From contig NC_068938.1 in NCBI RefSeq assembly GCF_016801865.2, positions 93,830,221-93,894,220 on the forward strand: a DNA stretch of 64,000 nucleotides. Reading direction: 5' to 3'. Positions 42,534 to 54,859 of this stretch are shown in pieces (positions within the stretch are counted from its first letter, which is position 1; every line of letters starts with the position of its first letter). Made by a program: the position numbers and the translations under genes. The notes below the pieces were generated by a model, which was given only the letters and a program-made list of their open reading frames with translations, had not been told where the DNA came from and searched no databases. Source of the stretch: Culex pipiens pallens (taxonomy: Eukaryota > Arthropoda > Insecta > Diptera > Culicidae).

Positions 42534-45500
42534 CTAGAAAAGATCGTAAAAGTAATCTAAGCCTTGGCCGAGCTCCCAGAGCGAAATTCCGGTGCCAAGT
42601 TCCCGAGCCAGCTTGAGCCGCTCGTTAATGGAGAACAACGTTGGGTAGAATACCATGTGGCGACCGTTTGATGTTCTGCAAAGAAAAAAAAACAGCCGTC
42701 AATACCTTGTGCAACTCATCTGCAAGATATACCTACTTGACTTCGAAGAAGTTCTCCACATCGTGCTCGTCAAAGGTCAAATGACCCTTCAAGTGCTTCA
42801 GCAACGCCAGATATTCATGTCCAATGATCGGCTGTCCCCCGTTTGGAGTATAATCACTGCCATATAGGTTCAATCCCAGCAATATCTTGGCTCTCTTTTC
42901 CTTCAAATTTTCCGCCGAATCCGGACAAATGTGCTGAACCGCATTCTTCACCCAGTACAGCGGACCATTCGCCCCGGGTCGCTGCACCGTCGAGTAGTCG
43001 TAGGTCATCAACGAGAACGCACTCACGACCGGCACCAGCGTTTCAAAATGCCGTTTCGAAAACAGATCGTACGTTTCCTTCCGCGCCGGTGGAATCACCA
43101 AAATACACTCAAAGCCACCCTCGGTCAACGTTTGGCAGATTTCCCGCACCAGTCCGACCAGAAACTCGTCATCGACGCGGGCCGCCAGCTGGGACCAAAC
43201 CTCGAGCACGATGCCGTCGAAACGGTACCGCCGGACGGTGTCCACGATGAGCCGGGCAGCGACGGTGCGTTCCTCGCTGTACGTCAGCAGCTGGGAGAAG
43301 TCCTTGTCGGTGAACTTGTCGAACAGGATGCGCGGGACGACTGGGGAGAAAGTATACAAGCATAAAATTATCTTTATTCAGTTAAATGTCTAATTCACAT
43401 AAAAACTACAAATCGTCAGTTGTGTGCTATCTTGTGACAACGACCATTTAGTACTATTCGAGAAAATCGTTTTTTAAAGTTTGTTGGTAAATAATGTCAA
43501 AACTATGAATAATAGAGCCAAACTTTTTGAAGCAGTCGGTTCGTATACTAATGCTTAACAAACGCTCCAAGTTTCAACTAATTTGGTTACACCAGTTAAA
43601 AGATACAGTAAATTATGTAATCAAAAATCTGAAAAGCACGTGTCACAAATGTGTTTCGAAAGTAAAATTGTACTACGTGTCACAAGTGTGCACAGAATTC
43701 CCATACAAACTTAAATAAGCTCAAATCAATAGTTTAACTGGTTTAACCGACTTAATCAGTATATTTTCAAAAACAAAAGGTTGCATTGCTTTTAGAAAGT
43801 ATGTGTGTACATAAATTTGTGAAAAACAAGAAAAATTTTCCACATTTTCCAACAACATGTATGACGTGTCACAAGTGTGCACAATCATTTTGATGATAAA
43901 TTGGTCTATGTCACAAGTGTGTATTGCGATATCCGGGAAACGGAGGCGAGTTTCTAAAATCGGGTTAAAGCATCTTGTAGTGTTTGTTGAGTATAGCAAA
44001 ACGTCATCATTAACTCATTTTCGACCAAAATGGTCAGTTACAGGTTATTACAGGTGTAGGAGTCGTCTCCATGCCATAAGTACAAACAACACACCAAACC
44101 AAGCCTACTCCGGTGGAATCGCTGGCGGCGGTTGGACTCGCAATCCAAAGGTCGTCAGTTCAAACACTGGGGTGGAAGGTTCCTTGGAGTAGAAAGAGGT
44201 TTGGGTGCTCTCCCCTTTCAAGCCTTCGGACTCCTAGGTTCGAGCAGAAACTTGCAATAGAAACCACAAAAGACCCGGGGGTCGTTAATGTGGATGGTTT
44301 GATTTTTTTTTTATTGGTCTATGTCACAAGATAGCACACAGCTGACGAAAGGGCAACGACGAGTAAATTTGGTAACCCTCAAAAAGGGTTTGTTTACCTT
44401 GTGTTGACAGGAAAAGGTTAGATAGAATTTTTTTGAGGGGTAGGTACTTTGGATTTTGAGTGTAATATTACATCAGGAACGAAAACGAAGTTGACTTTAT
44501 AGCTTTCGGCCACCATTGCTAGTACCAACCACTAGTGTCTTCCTTTTAATCTACAAGGACTTCGCCGCCCTGGGCTCCTAAGTGTTTGAGTACGGCACGG
44601 AGCGACGGCGCCGGATACCCATATTACACAAAGAATTTTGAGCGCCCGCCGCGGGATTCGAACTAGCAACCTCTGGAACATCAGGAACTGGTGAATCAAT
44701 TTTTGATGAATTTTTATCAGGTTCACATATTTATACATTTTTTAGGTAAAATTACTCAAAAGAGGTAATATTCAACCTACCAAATTTTCAACATTCCAAA
44801 ATTCAATTTATTTTTTTGCTTTGTGGTGAATTTTCATTAAGTTCACATTTTGACTCATTTTTATGTAATATTGCTAAAAAAAAGAGGTAATATTAAACCA
44901 ACAAAATTTTCAACCTTCCAAAATTAAACTTTTTTTTAGTCTGTGTAACAATGATTTTAAGCAGTTGAATAAATGATCAAAACAAAGCCGATCGCAGACT
45001 ATTTTAAGTCAGCTTTGAGCGACACGGTGCATTCAGCCTCTCCAAACTATTCGCTGCACTAGCATTTTAAAGATCAAAAATTGGTTTAAAAATTGATTTT
45101 TGGCGATTTTTTAGATCTAAGCCTGTTTAGAGGCGAGGTTGGGTTGTAGGGGGTTAACACTGAAATCATTTATTAAATAGGTACCGTAATCCGGGGTGAC
45201 AACATTAGGTTATTAAACTTTCTTTTTGCAAAACGAATAAAAAAACTAACTTTATCCACCTATGTGGTTAGTGCCTTCCTCACTCTTTGCCATTAATTGG
45301 TGCTTCGATGGGTTTGGAATAAAAAAGTACACAAATATCACCTAAAAGGTCAAAACTCGAGACAGCATTGCCGGATCTTCAATGTTTTGGACTCTTTGGA
45401 AAGGTTTTTCGATTACCTAGTCAACGATGGGTCGTATGATGGATCCGGACATAGTTTAAATACTTTTAAGTGAAATCCAGCTTAAAAAAAAGAACTGAAA

Positions 45501-46833
45501 TATCGCTTTAGTGGTCATAACTTGGGACAGTGTTGCCAGATCCTCAACGTTTTGGACTCGTTTTAAAGGTCTTTCAATTACCTTACCAACGATGTATAAC
45601 ATGATGGTATTTGAGTCGATTCCGTTCACTTATCTAACATCCATATAAGTACAAAAACACATGTTTACAAATAACTTTTGAACTACTTATCGAAACTTTA
45701 TAAAAATCAATTGGTACGTATGGGACCTTAAACCAAATCGAATGCAACTGGTTTGACCAAAATCGGTTCAGCCAGTGCTGAGAAAACTCAGTGAGAATTT
45801 TGGTCACATAAACACACAGACATTTGTTCAGCTTTCGATTCTGAGTCGGTAGGTATACATGAAGGTGGGTCTACGAGCTTTCTGTGAAAAGTTCATTTTT
45901 AGAGCAGGATTATAGCCTTACCTCAGTGAGGAAGGCAAAAATGGAAAATTATGAAACAATACTAAGCATGGTATGGAAGTGTTTAAAATACTTTTAAAGA
46001 AGCCGTTTTTAACAAAACTTGAAAAGTGTTAATAGTTAGTTAGTATGAAAACATTGATAATTATGATTATTTTAAAAACAAAAAGAGCATGCTGTGGAAA
46101 ACGCATAGCAAAGTTGTCCCACCCATAAAGCAACGTGTTAGGATTTCACGAAAAAAATGGTTTTAACAATCTTAAGAAAAGTCATACCGGTTAAGTAAAA
46201 TTTGAAAAATAAATTGAACTCATATTATTGGCATTTCGGTTTATAAGGAGCAACCCAAAACATTTAAAAAGTTTTACAAAAAAAAAATACGAGCGGCCTA
46301 ATTCCACTCTTACCTTTATTGCCGATCGATTGGCCAGCCTTCTTCACATCCTTCACCCAGCCAGCGTCGATGTCGTGGGCTCCTCCCAGTTCGTACTGTT
46401 TCGGTCCCTTTCGCAGCACCTGCAGCCAAACCGGCGACACATAGTTGAACTTTGAACCCCAGATTTTGGCCACGTCATAGCCGTGATTGTTCCACTGTAA
46501 ATTCAAAATTTGTGTTGAGATTTTTTACGATGTCTTGAAGATGAAGAAAACAATTATTCATACCGGGGTTACGTAGCCCAGCACCTTTCCGTTGAAGTTC
46601 TTCAGCGAAGTCTCCTCGTGGTAGGCAGCATTCTCCACCAGTATGTCTTTGGCTGATGGTTCCTGCTGAACGAGACCCCGCTCGAATACGCTGGTCGCCT
46701 GAGGACCCTGCTTAGTCTTCAATTCCTTCACCTTCTTGCCCTTGTTTTTAATGTCGGACGGCGATAGAGTTGCACCGGTTAGCTGAACGGTAGCCAAGCC
46801 TAGTAGAACGACTCCCGCGAAAAACTTCATCAC
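42534..46833 (-). CDS. CHID1: Chitinase domain-containing protein 1-like (CHID1), secreted GH18-fold protein, 4 exons
   Basis: Minus-strand exons 46833-46564, 46494-46314, 43340-42737 and 42675-42534 join in frame to 398 codons plus stop; known family members are close to 390. A signal peptide (MMKFFAGVVLLGLATVQLTG) starts it; the second ATG at 46830 is an equally possible start. Conserved landmarks in order are VLGYVTPWNNHGYDVAKIWG, SPVWLQVLRKG, VPRILF, FDGIVLEVWSQL (residues 191-202), LVIPPA, SLMTYDYS, ILLGLNLYG, and the C-terminal FYPTL and ISLWELGQGLDYFYDLF. CHID1 proteins bind saccharides and are secreted or lysosomal; the GH18 DxxDxDxE signature is degenerate (only the E197-type acid remains), so catalysis is doubtful. 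The 2.97-kb intron between exons 2 and 3 contains mobile elements. It is convergent with the dehydrogenase. Confidence 0.92.
43413..44348. mobile_element. TIR element (TCGTCAG ends) in the CHID1-like gene intron
   Basis: Left TCGTCAGTTGTGTGCTATCT and right reverse complement TCGTCAGCTGTGTGCTATCT differ by one base. The core GTGCTATCT is shared with the 466-971 family. The motif TGTCACAA(G/A)TGTG recurs about four times inside (near 43639, 43679, 43867 and 43911). A SINE fragment lies in the right half. Confidence 0.75.
44050..44312 (+). mobile_element. 5'-truncated SINE
   Basis: It matches the 3' part of the 34804-35238 SINE from GGTGTAGGAGTCGTCTCC to the GGGGGTCGTTAATGTGGATG tail and poly-T. 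The 18-mer ATTGGTCTATGTCACAAG occurs right after it (44313) and also at 43900. That could be a TSD of a larger insertion, or simply the host element's own internal repeat. Confidence 0.8.
44530..44690 (-). mobile_element. SINE fragment (GTTCGAATCCCG head)
   Basis: On the minus strand it reads GCTAGTTCGAATCCCGCGGC, then a body with TACTCAAACACTTAGGAGCC. The same body is present in the SINE at 58283-58555. Box A is lost. Confidence 0.65.
45182..45936. repeat. Dispersed repeat with GCCTTCCTCAC inverted ends
   Basis: GCCTTCCTCAC at 45273-45283 is complemented by GTGAGGAAGGC at 45926-45936. Two internal blocks are duplicated in tandem (GTTTTGGACTC(T/G)TTT with CAGCATTGCCGGATCTTCAA, and its diverged copy some 175 bp later). 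A solitary TACCGTAATCCGGGGTGACA MITE end precedes it at 45182. No ORF. Lies in the CHID1-like gene's intron. Confidence 0.6.
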
Positions 46834-47383
46834 GATTGGATGGTAAAAGTACTTGATACGCTTTTCATAGACCTCAGTGGATCTGTTATCACAAAACTAC
46901 GATAGAAATTGTACAAATTGAGCTCACAACTTCCTTTCTCGTCAGAGTTGTGTTGTGATGGAATGAATCGCAAGAATGGAAGTGCTGGCATGACAAGTCC
47001 GATGATATACGGTAGAAATGAACGCTATTGCTGGTAAACAGACGGTGCCGGGTGACCCGAGTTGTGGAATGTGTTTATCGCTATTTAAAAAAAATGATAT
47101 GTTTTACAAATATGGTATAAACAACCTTCAAAAGCTATGAATGATCGAATAAACCTTACTTTTCAAATATTTTTAGAAAAAATATCAATAAAATTTTAAT
47201 AAATCTTCAACTTCGGGATGGATGAACGCAGTCAATGAATATCACGCGCCATCTTGTAGCAAAGCATACGAAGCATTAATGAATATTATATGTAAACGCG
47301 CGCAACATAAATTGCATGCAAGTTTCTCATGAACACGTCACGTGTAAATGTACAACGGATTCTTCGTTTAGTTAGTAGACTTA
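46834..47383. other. Upstream region of the CHID1-like gene
   Basis: About 550 bp between the CHID1-like start codon and the foldback element, the likely promoter. No TATA, Inr/DPE pair or repeat was identified. Confidence 0.4.
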
Positions 47384-50300
47384 GACCATCTCCACCGGGC
47401 GCGCGCAGTAAGGATTTGGAAGCGCTCCACCATCACTCTTCCCCACACCGGTCGCTCATAAACGCGCTCATAAAATAGCAGCTCGACCCTGGGTGAACAG
47501 CGGGTGACCAAATTTAGTCGCCCGCTAGTAGCGCGCACAAATATTTGACATCTGCTTGAAGTGAAAGGAGAATCAAGATTTTTTTTTTTTGAATTGACTT
47601 TTTATGGTTCCATGGAACTGGACATTGATGATGAACATTTTCATTGTACTGGCCACAACCCGGATTGGCCCAGGTTCCCCGGGGGATGTTCCGTTGAAAG
47701 AATATTGGCGGTACCTATGAATATGGGCAATATTGGTGTTAAATTTCACGATTTTCAAAATCACATGTGGAAATCACGAAAATGGACATTGTGAGTGGAC
47801 TGGCCACAATCCGAATTGGTCCGGGTTCCCCCGGGGATGTTCCGTTGAGCGGACATTGGCGGCACCGTATGAATATGGGCAATATTGGTGTCAAACTCAC
47901 GATTTTCAAAATCACATGTGAAAATTACGGAAAAGGACATATTTAACGAACTGTCCACAATCCAAATTGGTCCGGATTCCCCCGGGGATGTTCCGTTGAG
48001 CGGACATTGGCGGCACCGTATGAATAGGGGCAATATTGGTGTCAAACTTCACGATTTTCAAAATCACTTGTGAAAATTACGAAAAAGGACATTTTTAACG
48101 AACTGGCCACAATCCAAATTGGTCCGGGTTTCCCCGGGGATGTTCCGTTGTGCGGACATTGGCGGCACCGTATGAATATGGGCAATATTGGTGTCAAACT
48201 TCACGATTTTCAAAATCACATGTGAAAATTACGAAAAAGGACATATTTAACGAACTGGCCACAATCCAAATTGGTCCGGGTTTCCCCGGGGATGTTCCGT
48301 TGTGCGGACATTGGCGGCACCGTATGAATATGGGCAATATTGGTGTCAAACTTCACGATTTTCAAAATCACATGTGAAAATTACGGAAAAGGACATTTTT
48401 AACGAACTGGCCACAATCCAAATTGGTCCGGGTTTCCCCGGGGATGTTCCGTTGTGCGGACATTGGCGGCACCGTATGAATATGGGCAATATTGGTATCA
48501 AACTTCACGATTTTTTAAATCGCATATGAACATTTCGAAAATGGACATTTTTAGTGGACTGGCCACAACCCGGATGGTTCCGGGTTTCTGCGAGGATGTT
48601 CCGTTAAGCGGACATTGGCGGCACCGTATGAATATGGGCAATATTGGTGTCAAACTTCACGATTTTCAAAATCACATGTGAAAATTACGGAAAAGGACAT
48701 TTTTAACGAACTGGCCACAATCCAAATTGGTCCGGGTTCCCCCGGGGATGTTCCGTTGAGCGGACATTGGCGGCACGTATGAATATGGGCAATATTGGTG
48801 TCAAACTTCACGATTTTCAAAATCACTTGTGAAAATTACGAAAAAGGACATTTTTAACGAACTGGCCACAATCCAAATTGGTCCGGGTTCCCCCGGGGAT
48901 GTTCCGTTGAGCGGACATTGGCGGCACGTATGAATATGGGCAATATTGGTGTCAAACTTCACGATTTTCAAAATCACTTGTGAAAATTACGAAAAAGGAC
49001 ATATTTAACGAACTGGCCACAATCCAAATTGGTCCGGGTTTCCCCGGGGATGTTCCGTTGTGCGGACATTGGCGGCACCGTATGAATATGGGCAATATTG
49101 GTGTCAAACTTCACGATTTTCAAAATCACATGTGATAATTACGAAAAAGGACATTTTCAACCAACTGGCCACAACCCGGATGGTTCCGGGTTCCCTGGGG
49201 GATGTTCCGTTGGAGGGACATTGGCGGCACCGATGGATATGGGTAATATTGGTGTTAAATCTCACGATTTTCACATGTGAAAATTACGAAAATGAAATTT
49301 TCTAGTGGACTGGCCACGATCCGAATTGGTCCGGATTCTCACGGGGATGTTCCGTTGAGCGGACATTGCCAGCACCGTATGAATATGGGTAATATTGGTG
49401 TCAAACTTCACGATTTTCAAAATCACATGTGAAAATTACGAAAAAGGACATTTTCAACGAACTGGCCACAACCCGGATGGTTCCGGATTCCCTGGGGGAT
49501 GTTCCGTTGGAAGGACATTGGCGACACCGATGAATATGGGCAATATTGGTATCAAAATTAACGATTTTCAATATCACATATTAAAATTCCGTAAATTTAC
49601 ATTTTAAACAGACTGGCCACAACCGGGATGGTTCCGGATTCCCCTGACGATGTTTCGTTGAAGTGACATTGAAGGAATTTATTTTTTGAATTAATTTAAA
49701 TTGTGGATTGTGGATCTTTTCAACTTCAATATTTGTTATTTATTTATTTGTGCCGATAAGGTCCCTTCAACGAAACAACGAATAAACTTTATATGTTCAT
49801 TTTCGTAATTTCGATAGGTGATTTTGAAAACCGTGAAGTTTGACACCATTATATATAACTTCCCCCGGGGAACTCGGAACTACCTGGGTTGTGGCGAGTT
49901 CACTCAAAAAGTTCATTTTCGTAATTTTCACATGTGATATTGAAAATTGTAAAGTTTGACACCAATATTGCCCATATTCATACGGTGCGGCCAATAACCT
50001 TCCAACGGAACATTCCTCGGGGAACCCAGAACCATCCGGGTTGTGGCCAGTTCGTTGAAATATCAATTTTGGTAATTTTCACATGTGTTTTGAAAATCGT
50101 GAGTTTTGACACCAATATTGCCCATATTATACGGTGCCGCCAATGTCCCCTCAACGGAACATCCGATTCGGGTTGTGACCAGTCCGTTTAAAATTTTCAT
50201 TTTCGTAATTTTTATATGTGATATTGAAAATCGTGAATTTTGACACCAATATTGCCCATATTCATACGGTGCCGCCATTGTCCGCTCAACGGAACATCCC

Positions 50301-51790
50301 CGAGGGAACCCGGACCAATTCGGATTGTGGCCAGTCCACTCACAATGTCCATTTTCGTGATTTCCATATGTGATTTTGCAAATCGTGAAATTTAACACCA
50401 ATATTGCCCATATTCATCGTAGCCGCCAATGTCCCTCCAACGGAACATCTTCCGGGGAACCCGGAACCATCCGGGTTCCGGCCAGTCCGTTTAAAATGTC
50501 AGTTTTCGTAATTTTCACATGTGATTTTGAAAATTGTGAAGTTTGACACCAATATTGGCCATATTGACACGGTGCGGCCAATGTCCTTCCAACGGAACAT
50601 CCCTCGGGGAACCCGGAACATTCCTCGGGGAACCCTGAACCATCCGGGTCCACTAGAAATGTCAATTTTAATAATTTTCATATGTTATATTGCATATTCA
50701 TAGGAGCCGCCAATGTCCCTCCAACGGAACATCCCCCGGGAAACCCGGAACCATCCGGGTTCCGGCTAGTACGTTTAAAATGTCAGTTTTCGTAATTTCC
50801 ATATGTGATTTTGAGAATCGTGAAATTTAACACCAATATTGCCCATATTCATAGGAGCCGCCAATGTCCCTCCAACGGAACATCCCCCGGGAAACCCGGA
50901 ACCATCCGGGTTCCGGCCAGTCCGTTTAAAATGTCAGTTTTCGTAATTTTCATATGTGATTTTGAGAATCGAGAAGTTTGACACCAATATTGGCCATATT
51001 GATACGGTGCGGCCAATGTCCTTCCAACGGAACATCCCCCGGGAAACCCGGAACCATTCGAGTTCCGGCCAGTCCGTTTAAAATGTCAGTTTTCGTAATT
51101 TTCACATTTGATTTTGAAAATTGTGAAGTTTGACACCAATATTGCCCATATTCATACGGTGCTGCCAATGTCCCTCCAACGGAACATTCCTCGGGGAACC
51201 TGGAACATTCCTCGGGGAACCCTGAACCATCCGGGTCCACTAAAAAAGTCCATTTTCATAATTTTCATATGTGATATTGCAAATCGTGAAATTTAACACC
51301 AATATTGCCCATATTCATAGGAGTCGCCAATGTCCCTCCAACGGAACATCCCCCGGGAAACCCGGAACCATCCGGGTTCCGGCTAGTACGTTTAAAATGT
51401 CAGTTTTCGTAATTTCCATATGTGATTTTGAGAATCGTGAAGTTTGACACCAATATTGCCCATATTCATACGGTGCTGCCAATGTCCCTCCAACGGAACA
51501 TTCCCCGGGGAACCCGGACCAATCCAGGTTACTATCAATCCAGTTTTTTTTGGAAATAATTACTTTTGGCTTTGAAGATTTTGGCAAATTGGTCATACCA
51601 ATAAATTAAAACAAATTTTATTTCGAAACGTCAAAATAAGCTGATACTCACCCCCGGTGGGGTTGGCAGTGACTATTTTACCAACCCATTTTATCAACGA
51701 CCGGTGTGGGAAGGGTGACTAAACTAAAATAGTAGCGCTGTGGGTGAACAAAATAGTCACTCATTTATGTGCGCACCGGTGGAGATGCTC
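47384..51790. mobile_element. 4.4-kb foldback element with ~151-bp tandem repeats in both arms
   Basis: The ends GACCATCTCCACCGGGCGCG (left) and GAGCATCTCCACCGGTGCGC (right, reverse complement) are TIRs, with TA next to both. The left arm (about 47590-49670) has some 14 tandem units of 151-152 bp; the phrase GGATGTTCCGTTG recurs at 47684, 47835, 47986, 48138, 48290 and onward. The right arm (about 49800-51540) has about 11-12 units in the opposite orientation. A unique spacer of about 130 bp lies between. Several units (about 48140-48450) are nearly identical, implying recent tandem gain. No transposase. The unit is related to the 141-bp satellite at 8640-10735. Confidence 0.9.
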
Positions 51791-51792
51791 TA

Positions 51793-54737
51793 AGAGCAGA
51801 TGCACAAAGCTCAATAACGTGACAATAACGTGTCAATCGCACCGCTTTATTCTAGCAGAGCTGGTTCTAAACGGTGGAACATTTCTGCTAGAATTGTATT
51901 AATTAAAAAACTCTTTGTTCGATTTATTTGATATCGTGGTTTTGAAAGTTCGAAGAACGTTTTCTTATAAGATTATTTATTCACACTTCTAAAATAGTCT
52001 TAAAAAGCCATACAATATACAGTGATAATGCAAATTTATTTGACCGTTGTTGAGATCGGGGACTTTCTTTTATAATACAAATACAGATATTTTGAAATTA
52101 ACAAACAACACGTCTTATTCCACACAAATTAACCACAAAACTGATTTGACAATCTTCATTCTCTCTTTCGCCGGCCTCGCGCATTTCGCTGTTTTCTCGC
52201 TCGTTGTTCTCTTTCGCAGCTCGCTAGCGCGCTTTCGCACTCAATCCGTAATCTATCAGCTAACAAGGCAATATTCATGAAGGTGTGCACTTTTTGTTGC
52301 GCTCTAAACACTTATTTTTAAATTATATCAATCTTATAATAAATACTCATTTATTAATTTATTACATATTCAATCCTGCAACCCATAATCCCTACAACCA
52401 TAAATTCGATTTTTGCCAAAAAATGTTATTTAAAAAATAAGATCTGAAGATGTCTTTTTTGATCCTCTATATTACGAAAACCATATGAAACTTATTTAGG
52501 GAATGAAACTTTTTGTTAAAAAAAAACATAGAATAGGTACTCAAGCATTTTTTCTGTGTACCCATTTTTCTGAAAAGTCGATTCTAAGTGTTGTAAAATG
52601 TTCACCAATATTTACATTTAATGGTAATGTATGTTTTTGAGGTAATTTTTCCATTTCTTGTGCAAAATACAACTGAAGATGAGATCATCATGAACACTTC
52701 TGGCTGATGACCTCATGCATAGTTGTAAATGTATCACATGCAACAGAATTTATGGTATATAAAAAAATTTCAACAAGACAATTTTATATTTTTATTATGC
52801 GCAGTTTGCGCGCGGAACTAATCTCAACTCTCAAGATGGCTACCGTTAGCTGTCATAGGAAATGCATGGACACAATAAAATAAAGATTTAATTTTCACCA
52901 GCTGAAAATACGATTTAGCTATCCTTATTTTATTGGGATTTCAGAAATTAAATTTGCTAAAATATATGAAAAACGAACACAGATCCCTCAAAAGTAAAAT
53001 CCGTGTACGTATTCGTATAAAAAATCAAAATGTTACAATTTTGTAAGGAGCAGAAAATGTCACAATAATTCACGCTTTGTTATAAAAAATCAAATTAATA
53101 GTTGCCAATATATTGTCAGTTGATAAATAAAGGCTTCTAAAAAAATCTCAGCCATTCAAAATATGTTTTCCATTGAGTTTCATTTTTCGAAAATGTCACC
53201 CAAAAACATATAATAAATCATTTTCGAATTAAAATTTGATTTTGCTTATAAAAATGATTTTTAAAATTTTGTTTAACATCGCTTATGCTTAATATTACCG
53301 TTTTCTAACAAAGGTTTTTCGTAAACTCCTATACCAGATTTTGCGCCATTCAAAACTTTGGCGCAATAATTCCTTTTTTGGTCTCCTAAATATCAAACAT
53401 CTGGAAAAAATTCTTATTTTGGAAATTCACTTATTAGTGATTAAATTTAGTGATTTAATTTAATGTAAATTTGTATTTTTCCGGTGTACCCATATTTCGA
53501 AACAGTCCTAACCATAACCTAGAACTTTGCTGAATACACGAAATCAATCAGAAAATTCCTTCGCAAGATACACATGAACATTACCGTATCCATTTTGTAA
53601 GATCAAGCCGAAATTTTTTAAAGACTTGTATGGTTTAAGACTTGTAACGATGCAAATTGGCTTCCTTTGACATGGGAAATAAGAAATGCAGGCACAATTT
53701 TATCCAATTAAAAAATACAACAAGAAAAGTCGATTTGAGAATTACTCCTTACAGCGAAAAAAAAGTTGAATTTTGGAATGTTGAAAATTTGATAGGTTGA
53801 AGTCATATTGCCTAAAAAATGTGTAAAAATGTGAACCTGATGAATATTCACCAGAAACTGATGAAAATTCATCACTTTCTGATGTAATATTACACATTTT
53901 TTGACACAAAATCTGTCACCATTTCCTGATGAATATTACCATCATTTTTTTTCTGTGCGATATGTTTCAATAAATTCTGAGCACCAATGTTTTCTTCCAA
54001 AAAACTATTCATAGACACATCATTTTTGCGGTTTGTCATCAGGCTTGCTCACCTGCCAAGAGAGTGTGAGAGAGCAAACAAGAGGTGTTTCGGACGGGAG
54101 CGTTTTTATGCTACCGCGCCATGCTCTGATGGATCTAGTGCAGCAAACCTGCGGGCCACGGACGCGTCGAGAGACGAGATCGTTGATATCGTTGACTCTG
54201 AACACTGTTTTGAGCGACATCTGCACCGCCGACGGCCGCATTATCGAAAGTGCGAGCTTATCGTGGATCTTGCTCAACAGTTGAACTGACTGTTCCAGGT
54301 GAGTGGATGTACTCTCTTGGGTTGTACGAATAGGACAGGAGAACGTTCGAGATGATAACGGAGTCGTTGGATATGGTAATTGGTAACTCGTTTCTAGTAC
54401 TGACAACTATTGCTAGAGTAGAGTAAATGGATACATTTTGAACAAATTTACAAATTAAAATTTTATACATTTTTGTACAATATAAGTATCAATATTTTTG
54501 TTTATCATAATTTGTAAAAACATTGTTTCTTTTTTTCGCTTTTCAATTATATTTTAGATAATTTTAGATGAAATAAAAGCGGTTCGAAAAATTAAGCTTC
54601 TCAAAACTCCAATTCATCCTAACCGCGATCATCGCTCTCTCGCAAACTCCAACAACTTGGTGAAAATATTACGTTACAATCGGCCACTTTCGCCGAACGC
54701 ACCAACTCCAACTCCACCTGAGCTCCAGCCAAGCTAG
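51793..54737. other. Intergenic DNA, no gene recognised
   Basis: Mostly AT-rich. Around 52155-52255 there is a CTCTTTCGC/CTCGCTCG-rich stretch resembling promoter-proximal insect DNA. About 54030-54300 is GC-richer and open on both strands (100 and 128 codons), but neither product is recognisable and there is no supporting splice or start context. Confidence 0.4.
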
Positions 54738-54772
54738 TCAGTTGCGATCCGTCGCTCGTGGAGTTTGGACCG
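54738..54772 (+). promoter_or_regulatory. Candidate Inr + DPE core promoter
   Basis: Initiator TCAGTT with A+1 at 54740; GGACC at exactly +28 to +32, G at +24. The downstream 110 bp is GC-rich and unlike its AT-rich surroundings, as expected of a noncoding first exon. A possible partner is the coding exon at 62173, about 7.4 kb further on, on the same strand; this link is inference. Confidence 0.42.
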
Positions 54773-54859
54773 ACTTTCTGCAAAAGTCTCGTGGTGTCTT
54801 GCGAACCGTGCGGGCCTTTGCCGGGTTTAGGATCCGTGGGCTGTTTAATCGGTAGTGAG

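Noticed and set aside
47561..51596. Many 60-96 codon ORFs in the large foldback element
   Set aside because: The same peptide recurs every 151-152 bp in both arms; a product of the repeat.
54020..54406. A 128-codon minus ORF overlapping a 100-codon plus ORF
   Set aside because: Neither product resembles a known family. The GC-rich composition alone can keep both strands open.
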